64,000 nt of DNA from assembly GCF_003666685.1 (NCBI RefSeq), contig NZ_RCIZ01000012.1:1-64000 (forward strand). The letters are read 5' to 3'. Source of the stretch: Mesorhizobium sp. YM1C-6-2. GTDB taxonomy: Bacteria > Pseudomonadota > Alphaproteobacteria > Rhizobiales > Rhizobiaceae. Below the pieces are notes generated by a model that was given only the letters and a program-made list of their open reading frames with translations, searched no databases and was not told where the DNA came from. Both the position numbers and the translations under genes were made by a program. Shown here one piece after another: positions 58,144 through 64,000 of this stretch (position 1 is the first letter of the stretch; each line of letters opens with the position of its first letter).

Positions 58144-59682
58144 ATGGCCGACACCATTCTGGAGATGCGCGACATCACCAAGACGTTCCCGGGCGTGAAG
58201 GCGCTTTCGAACGTCAATCTCGATGTCCGCAAGGGCGAGATTCACGCCGTCGTCGGCGAGAACGGCGCCGGCAAGTCGACGCTGATGAAGGTTCTTTCCG
58301 GCGTCTATCCCTTCGGCGACTATTCCGGCGAGATTTTTTACGAAGGCCAAGAGTGCCGTTTCACCGGCATCCATGACAGCGAGAAGCGCGGCATCGTCAT
58401 CATCCATCAGGAGCTGGCGCTGGTTCCGCTGCTGTCGATCGCCGAGAACATCTTCCTCGGCAACGAGCAGACGCGTTTCGGCGTCATCGACTGGAACCTC
58501 GCGAGACGCCGGGCGGCCGCGCTGCTGAAGAAGGTCGGGCTGAACGAGGACCCCGACACGCTGATCACCAACATAGGCACCGGCAAGCAGCAGCTCGTGG
58601 AGATCGCCAAGGCGCTTTCCAAGGAAGTGAAGCTTCTGATTCTCGACGAGCCGACCGCCAGCCTGTCCGAAAAGGACAGCCAGCACCTGCTCGACCTGCT
58701 CCTCGAGTTCAAGCGGCAGGGCATGACCGCGATCCTCATCTCGCACAAGCTGAACGAGGTGAAGAAGGTCGCCGACCGCGTCACCGTCATCCGCGACGGC
58801 CAGACCATCGAGACGATGGACAAGGCCGACCTCACCGAAGACCGCATCATCACCTCGATGGTCGGCCGCACCATGGAAGACCGCTATCCGACGCGCACGC
58901 CGAATGTCGGCGAGACGATCTTTGAGGTGAAGGACTGGTCGGTCTATCATCCGCTGCATCCCGACCGGCAGATCATCAAGGGCATCAACCTTCACGTGAA
59001 GAAGGGCGAGGTCGTCGGCATCGCCGGCCTGATGGGGGCAGGGCGCACCGAATTTGCCATGAGCGTTTTCGGCAGGACCTATGGCGCCAACATCACCGGC
59101 GAGGTTTTCCTGCACGGCAAGAAGGCCGACACCTCGACCGTCGGCAAGGCGGTCGCGCACGGCCTCGCCTACGCGACCGAGGACCGCAAGGTCTACGGCC
59201 TCAACCTCATTGACCATATCAAGCACAACGTCACGGTCGCCAACCTGCCGGGCGTCTCTTCCGGATCAGGCATCATTGACGATTTGCGCGAACTCAAGGT
59301 CGCCAACGAGTACCGCAAGAAGACCAACATCCGCTCCTCCAGCGTCTACCAGATCACCGGCAACCTTTCCGGCGGCAACCAGCAGAAGGTTGTGCTGTCG
59401 AAATGGCTCTTCGCCAACCCGGACGTGCTGATCCTCGACGAGCCGACGCGCGGCATCGACGTCGGCGCCAAATACGAGATCTACACCATCATCAACAAGC
59501 TCGCCGAGGAAGGCAAAGGCATCGTCGTCATCTCGTCGGAGATGCCCGAGCTGCTCGGCATCTGCGACCGCATCTACGTGCTGAACGAGGGCCGCATCGT
59601 CGGCGAGATGGCCGGCCACGAGGCGTCGCAGGAGAAGATCATGCGGGCCATCGTCCGCGGAGAGGAAAAGGCAGCGTCATGA
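58144..59682 (+). CDS. gguA: Sugar ABC transporter ATPase, tandem-domain
   Basis: The 512-residue ATPase has two ABC domains. The first has Walker [10 protein letters not shown] (about 37-45) and [16 protein letters not shown]. In the second, the P-loop is degenerate (GLMGAGRTE), with signature [15 protein letters not shown] and [12 protein letters not shown]. This architecture is typical of RbsA/XylG/MglA-type importers. It serves ChvE with the permease GguB. The stop overlaps the gguB start (ATGA). Confidence 0.95.
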   Translation: MADTILEMRDITKTFPGVKALSNVNLDVRKGEIHAVVGENGAGKSTLMKVLSGVYPFGDYSGEIFYEGQECRFTGIHDSEKRGIVIIHQELALVPLLSIAENIFLGNEQTRFGVIDWNLARRRAAALLKKVGLNEDPDTLITNIGTGKQQLVEIAKALSKEVKLLILDEPTASLSEKDSQHLLDLLLEFKRQGMTAILISHKLNEVKKVADRVTVIRDGQTIETMDKADLTEDRIITSMVGRTMEDRYPTRTPNVGETIFEVKDWSVYHPLHPDRQIIKGINLHVKKGEVVGIAGLMGAGRTEFAMSVFGRTYGANITGEVFLHGKKADTSTVGKAVAHGLAYATEDRKVYGLNLIDHIKHNVTVANLPGVSSGSGIIDDLRELKVANEYRKKTNIRSSSVYQITGNLSGGNQQKVVLSKWLFANPDVLILDEPTRGIDVGAKYEIYTIINKLAEEGKGIVVISSEMPELLGICDRIYVLNEGRIVGEMAGHEASQEKIMRAIVRGEEKAAS

Positions 59683-60935
59683 GCACCGAGACCGCCGCAC
59701 CGACAGCCAACGCCGCGAAGGCTTCCACCCAGGCCGCGATCAAGGAGAATTTTCGCCAGTACGGCCTGGTGGTGGCGCTCATCGTCATCATGCTGTTCTT
59801 CCAGTACATGACGAACGGCATCCTGTTCCTGCCGGTCAATCTCACCAACCTGGTGCTGCAGAACTCCTACATCGTGGTGATGGCGCTCGGCATGCTGCTG
59901 GTCATCGTCGCCGGGCACATCGACCTTTCGGTCGGCTCGGTCGCCGGCTTCATCGGCGCGGTCGCGGCCGTGCTGATGGTCGACTACGGCTTCAACCCGC
60001 TCGTCGCTGGCATCGTCTGCATCGCGGTCGGCGGCGTCATCGGCGGCGCCCAGGGGTACTTCATCGCCTATATGAAGATCCCGTCCTTCATCGTCACCCT
60101 GTCGGGCATGCTGGTCTTCAAGGGCCTGCTCCTGTGGCTGCTCGGCGGCCGCTCGGTCGGTCCGTTCCCGACCGAATTCCAGATGCTGTCGGCAGGCTTC
60201 ATCCCCGATTTCATCGGTCCCCTGGTGCTCGTCGCGCCGAAGCTCAACGACGCCGGCAACCCTATGCCCAACACCGGCCTGGTGCTCCATTCCACCACCA
60301 TGGTGATCGCTGTGCTGATCGTCGCGGCCATGCTCTATTTCGCGCTGAAGAGCCGCCGCGACCGCGAGAGCCACGGCTATGACGCCGAGCCGTTCTCGCT
60401 CTTCGTCATCAAGAACCTGGTGCTCGCCGGCATCATCCTTTTCCTGATGTACAAGTTCGCCTCCTACAGGGGACTGCCCAACGTGCTGATCGTGATGGGC
60501 ATCCTCATCGTCATCTTCGTCTTCGTCACCAAGCGCATGACGTTCGGCCGGCGCATCTTCGCCATGGGCGGCAACATCAAGGCCGCGGCGCTCTCCGGCA
60601 TCCGGACCGAGCGGCTGACCTTCTACGTCTTCGTCATCATGGGCATGCTCGCCGCGCTCGCAGGCCTGATCTACGCCGCGCGCCTCAACCAGGCGACGCC
60701 GAAGGCGGGCGCCGGCATGGAGCTCGACGTGATCGCGGCCGTCTTCGTCGGCGGCGCGTCGGCCATGGGCGGCGTCGGCGAGGTGGCCGGAGCCGTCATC
60801 GGCGCCTTCATCATGGGCGTCATGAACAACGGCATGGGCATCATGGGCATCAACATCGACTGGCAGCAGGTCATCAAGGGGCTGGTGCTGCTCGGCGCCG
60901 TCGCCTTCGACCTCTACAACAAGAAGAAGGCTTGA
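59679..60935 (+). CDS. gguB: Sugar ABC transporter permease
   Basis: The 418-residue permease belongs to the BPD_transp_2 (XylH/MmsB) family, with about ten hydrophobic segments. Conserved features are [26 protein letters not shown] and [16 protein letters not shown]. The final [29 protein letters not shown] contains the usual ASxMGG element. A large periplasmic or cytoplasmic loop near residues 160-200 is normal for XylH-like members. It is coupled to gguA by ATGA. Confidence 0.95.
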   Translation: MSTETAAPTANAAKASTQAAIKENFRQYGLVVALIVIMLFFQYMTNGILFLPVNLTNLVLQNSYIVVMALGMLLVIVAGHIDLSVGSVAGFIGAVAAVLMVDYGFNPLVAGIVCIAVGGVIGGAQGYFIAYMKIPSFIVTLSGMLVFKGLLLWLLGGRSVGPFPTEFQMLSAGFIPDFIGPLVLVAPKLNDAGNPMPNTGLVLHSTTMVIAVLIVAAMLYFALKSRRDRESHGYDAEPFSLFVIKNLVLAGIILFLMYKFASYRGLPNVLIVMGILIVIFVFVTKRMTFGRRIFAMGGNIKAAALSGIRTERLTFYVFVIMGMLAALAGLIYAARLNQATPKAGAGMELDVIAAVFVGGASAMGGVGEVAGAVIGAFIMGVMNNGMGIMGINIDWQQVIKGLVLLGAVAFDLYNKKKA

Positions 60936-61091
60936 GCGGGCACCGAGAAAAGCCGCGGCGGTCGATTACCTGGGGCTCGAGCGGCATCGAACATGGATAC
61001 TGAGGAAGGCGGCCGCATTCGACCGGGTCGGGCGGCGACAGAAATTTTGCGCTGGAAGGCACATGGCGCGCCGCAGCGAGGAGGATAGAAA

Positions 61092-62084
61092 ATGCTGATT
61101 TCACAGATCGTCGACGGGTCCGACATGATCCAGGTGGTGGCGCGCGCCAACGGCGCCACGCGGGTCGTGAACGGCGCGAAAAGCGTCTATGCGCTCGCTC
61201 TCGAAGCCGCCCGCGGCGGCACCGGCCTTGCCGCGCTGATCGAGCGCAAGGGGTTCGGCAAGACCGTCGATCTCGACGCCGCCTACCGCCAGGGTCGGCT
61301 GATCGCGCCGATCAACCATCCCGACGCCGCGCATCTTCATCTCACCGGCACCGGCCTTACCCATCTCGGCTCCGCCGCCACCCGCGATTCCATGCACAAG
61401 AAGCTTCACGCCGACGGCGAGGAAACACTGACCGATTCCATGAAGATGTTCCGCATGGGTCTTGAGGCCGGCAAGCCGAAGGCCGGCGAGGTCGGCGTGC
61501 AGCCGGAATGGTTCTACAAGGGCAACGGCACGATGGCCGTCGCGCCGGGCGCGCCGCTCCTGTCGCCGGCTTTTGCCAAAGATGGCGGCGAAGAGCCCGA
61601 GATCGCCGGCATCTACGTGATCGGCGACGACGGCACGCCCTTCCGCGTCGGCTTTGCGCTGTCCAACGAGTTCTCCGACCACGTCACCGAGCGCATGAAC
61701 TATCTCTATCTCGCGCATTCCAAGCTCCGGAACGCCTCCTACGGCCCGGAGATCCTGGTCGGCGACCTGCCGGAAGACATCCGCGGTGCCTCGAAGATCC
61801 TGCGCAGCGGCAAGACGCTGTGGGAGAAGCCGTTCCTCTCCGGCGAGGCGAACATGTCGCACACCATCGCCAATCTCGAGCACCACCACTTCAAATACAC
61901 GGTCTTCCGCCAGCCGGGCGACGTGCACATCCACATGTTCGGCACCGCGACGCTTTCCTTCGCCGACGGCGTCAAGCCTGAGGCCGGCGACGTCTTCGAG
62001 ATCTCCGCGCCCGATTTCGGCCTGCCGCTGCGCAACCCGCTGAAGATCGAGAAGGCGCAAGAGGTAACGGTCAGGGCTCTCTAG
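61092..62084 (+). CDS. gguC: GguC / AraD1-type fumarylacetoacetate hydrolase-family protein
   Basis: The 330-residue protein has a FAH-type fold in the middle and C terminus: EWFYKGNGTMAVAPGAPL, then PEIAGIYVIGDDGTPFRVGFALSNEFSDH, and HIHMFGTATLSF. Metal-binding acidic residues sit in PEIAG and NEFSDH. In related bacteria AraD1 members dehydrate L-arabinonate derivatives in the non-phosphorylative pentose pathway. This matches its link with an arabinose-type transporter. It is 156 bases after gguB, with GAGGATAG upstream. Confidence 0.93.
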   Translation: MLISQIVDGSDMIQVVARANGATRVVNGAKSVYALALEAARGGTGLAALIERKGFGKTVDLDAAYRQGRLIAPINHPDAAHLHLTGTGLTHLGSAATRDSMHKKLHADGEETLTDSMKMFRMGLEAGKPKAGEVGVQPEWFYKGNGTMAVAPGAPLLSPAFAKDGGEEPEIAGIYVIGDDGTPFRVGFALSNEFSDHVTERMNYLYLAHSKLRNASYGPEILVGDLPEDIRGASKILRSGKTLWEKPFLSGEANMSHTIANLEHHHFKYTVFRQPGDVHIHMFGTATLSFADGVKPEAGDVFEISAPDFGLPLRNPLKIEKAQEVTVRAL

Positions 62085-62199
62085 GACTGCCTGGATAGCT
62101 TTCTGTTGCTGGAAGCGACCTCATGCCACGTGTTCGTGACTGGAGCGCATCCGCCTGCACCTCTATATGCTGCCGGCCGGTAACGCTGGAGCAGCAGAA

Positions 62200-62946
62200 A
62201 TGGCGCTGGATGTCGGCTATGTGAGCGCAATAGGGGCGGGGGCCTTGTCCTTCCTGTCGCCCTGCGTGCTGCCCCTGGTTCCGCCCTACCTCTGCTACAT
62301 GGCCGGCGTCTCGGTTGACGACTTCCGCGCCAATGCCGCGGAGACCGCCAAGTCCGGCGCCCGCGCGGCGCTCATCGTCTCCTCGCTCGCCTTCGTGCTC
62401 GGCTTCACCACCGTCTTCGTCGCGCTCGGCGCCGGCGCCTCGACGATCGGCCGCCTGCTGCGCGTCTGGCAGGAGCCGCTGGCGATGGCCGCCGGCGTCC
62501 TCATCATCCTGATGGGCCTCAATTTCCTTGGCGTCATCCGCATCCCGCTTCTGTCGCGCGAAGCCCGCTTCCAGTCGCAGGGCAAGCCGGCCAGCGCGCT
62601 CGCCGCCTATTTGATGGGCCTTGCCTTCGCCTTCGGCTGGACGCCCTGCATCGGCCCGGTGCTCGGCCCGATCCTGACGCTCGCAGGCGGCCGCGAAACG
62701 GTCGGCGAAGGCGCGCTGCTCCTCTTCGCCTACTCGATCGGCCTCGGCATCCCGTTCCTGATCGCGGCGCTCTTCTCCGGCGCCTTCATGCGTTTCCTGC
62801 AGAAATTCCGCGTCCATCTCGGCCGTGTCGAGAAGGTGATCGGCGCGCTGCTCGTTGTCGCCGGCGTGCTCTTCCTCACCGGCGGCATCCAGACAGCCGC
62901 CTACTGGCTGCTGGAAACGTTCCCGGGCCTGGCGAAGCTGGGATAA
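62200..62946 (+). CDS. ccdA: CcdA-family cytochrome c biogenesis protein
   Basis: The 248-residue protein has six hydrophobic helices and the duplicated CcdA/DsbD core. Its two reactive cysteines lie in LSPCVLPLVPPY and GWTPCIGPVLGPIL, so it can carry reducing equivalents from thioredoxin across the inner membrane for cytochrome c maturation. I start at ATG 62200 (GGAGCAG upstream); an in-frame ATG at 62167 would add eleven residues. It is not linked functionally to the sugar genes around it. Confidence 0.93.
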   Translation: MALDVGYVSAIGAGALSFLSPCVLPLVPPYLCYMAGVSVDDFRANAAETAKSGARAALIVSSLAFVLGFTTVFVALGAGASTIGRLLRVWQEPLAMAAGVLIILMGLNFLGVIRIPLLSREARFQSQGKPASALAAYLMGLAFAFGWTPCIGPVLGPILTLAGGRETVGEGALLLFAYSIGLGIPFLIAALFSGAFMRFLQKFRVHLGRVEKVIGALLVVAGVLFLTGGIQTAAYWLLETFPGLAKLG

Positions 62947-63145
62947 AGCGCAGGACTACAGCCGAGAGCGCTGAATGACGTCGCGTCAACAAATGTCGTT
63001 GACTCCTGAAATATCTTTGCCATTCTTCAAAAAATAGAAAGAAATTTCTAATGGCGGGAACGCGGTAGGCCGCGCGCCCGGGAGGCCGCGTCCGGGATAC
63101 ATGGTCCCGGTGTTTGATTTTGCTTGAGCTACAGGGGAGGAAACC

Positions 63146-64000
63146 ATGCTCATGAACAACAACCATTCACCTGCGAAGGCAGGCCGCAGGACGCTGGCGG
63201 CTTTTTTGATCGCCGGATCGGCACTCTGCGCATCCAGCGCCTACGCGCAGGACGCCAAGCTGACTGTCTGCGCGATCGTGCCGACGACGGAGATCGAATA
63301 TTTCGCCACCCTGCTCAACGAATACCAGGCTTCTGGCGCCAAGCGGAACATCGAGGTCACCACGATCGATTCCCAGAACAATCCTGCACGTGAATCGAGC
63401 GCGATCGAGGATTGCGTTTCGAAGAAGGTGAACGCGATCGTCGCATCGGTGATCGATCCGGCGACGTCGAAGGCTTCCGCCGAAGCTGCGATGAAGGCAG
63501 GCATTCCCTTCATCCTGCAGGGCCAGGAGCCGGAGGACGTCGACTGGGCGACGGGCAATGTCGGCTACAGCGAGGCCGATATGGGCAGGCTGGCCGGCGA
63601 GGAAGTCGCCGCATGCCTGAAGGAGAAGCAGCCGTCGGCCGAGACGATCAAGGTGGGTGCTTGCGGTTGGCCGCAGTGGCCGTCGACCGTGCGCCGCATC
63701 GAGGCATCCAAGGTGGCGGTCGAAAAGGAAACCGGCAAGAAGATCGAGTGGGTCTTCGAGCAGGAGTGCGGCACCCGTGAAAAGGGCGATGCGGCGGTAT
63801 CGGCCGCTCTTCAGGCCAATCCAGATCTTCGCGCGGTGGTCAGCATCAATGACGGATCGAGCATGGGCGCTCTGGCGGCCTTCGAATCGGCCGGCATCAA
63901 CGCCGACGAGCTCTGCATCGCTGCGCCCAACAATGATCTCGAAGTTCGGCAGTATATCGCCGGCGGCAAGATCTACGGCACCGTCGACCTGAACCACAGC
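63146..64000 (+). CDS. Periplasmic sugar-binding protein of an ABC importer, cut at window end
   Basis: The frame starts at ATG 63146 behind GGGGAGG and runs open to the last base (285 codons). The signal peptide ends near residue 35 (SSAYAQ). The type-1 binding fold is evident in LTVCAIVPTTEIEYFATLLNEYQ, VNAIVASVIDPATS, FILQGQEPEDVDW and VVSINDGSSMGALAAFESAG. It is probably the first gene of a ribose/xylose-type ABC operon continuing beyond the window. It is only distantly like ChvE, so the ligand is probably different. Confidence 0.92.
   Translation, partial: MLMNNNHSPAKAGRRTLAAFLIAGSALCASSAYAQDAKLTVCAIVPTTEIEYFATLLNEYQASGAKRNIEVTTIDSQNNPARESSAIEDCVSKKVNAIVASVIDPATSKASAEAAMKAGIPFILQGQEPEDVDWATGNVGYSEADMGRLAGEEVAACLKEKQPSAETIKVGACGWPQWPSTVRRIEASKVAVEKETGKKIEWVFEQECGTREKGDAAVSAALQANPDLRAVVSINDGSSMGALAAFESAGINADELCIAAPNNDLEVRQYIAGGKIYGTVDLNHS

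Overview
The window looks like chromosomal DNA of an alphaproteobacterium of the order Hyphomicrobiales (Rhizobiales), most likely a Mesorhizobium-like member of the Phyllobacteriaceae. The evidence is high GC, the core gene run rlpA - D,D-carboxypeptidase - tmk - holB - metG - tatD family - gyrA - coaD - two cyclophilins - queA - tgt, a rhizobial-type glycerol operon (glpR, glpD, glpSTPQUV, glpK) and a gbpR-chvE-gguABC sugar locus. Genus is inferred from gene order only; no 16S or marker search was possible.

Bases 1 to about 19.5 kb are accessory DNA. They hold decayed phage or integrative-element modules: a truncated P27-type small terminase; a minus-strand operon of a resolvase, a ParB-domain DNA methylase, a 29-residue peptide and two paralogous HTH-like proteins; a second minus-strand operon of an AlpA-like HTH protein, two unknowns and a RepA/DnaB-like ATPase; and a four-gene, stop-start overlapped serine-recombinase module with DUF2924. 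Between these lies a minus-strand two-gene cassette (9353-12027): a 264-residue protein of unknown function overlapping, by ATGA, a 627-residue protein with a QueC-like PP-loop/zinc domain and a C-terminal winged helix. This pair is the best candidate for an undescribed, possibly antiviral, system. Cargo also includes an EF-hand protein, a double cold-shock protein, a mosaic autotransporter and an alpha/beta hydrolase. The accessory region ends at an intact tRNA-Ser(UGA) next to a 45-base 5' fragment of a second tRNA-Ser, followed by about 1.4 kb of decayed sequence.

From about 20.9 kb the window is core chromosome. 21.9-30.1 kb: cell envelope (RlpA lipoprotein, D,D-carboxypeptidase), then a dense tmk-holB-metG-tatD-MBL-ybaK run. 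30.3-38.4 kb: gyrA, a 43-residue membrane peptide, coaD, two cyclophilins, a DMT/YdcZ protein and the queuosine genes queA and tgt, with a small conserved gene between them. 38.7-42.7 kb: the four-gene Anbu locus (permuted ATP-grasp, alpha-E, transglutaminase-like, proteasome-type protease), followed by an aromatic-amino-acid-type decarboxylase.

44.2-54.5 kb is a glycerol regulon. A DeoR-type repressor has a perfect 15-bp inverted repeat in its leader. Glycerol-3-phosphate dehydrogenase, a six-gene glycerol ABC transporter and glycerol kinase follow. After a BA14K protein, tRNA-Lys and a 51-residue lipoprotein, 55.7-62.1 kb carries gbpR divergent from chvE-gguABC. The window closes with a CcdA-like protein and a cut-off periplasmic sugar-binding protein. 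Translation starts at TTG are unusually frequent in the core part (rlpA, tmk, gyrA, the decarboxylase, probably glpD, and gbpR).
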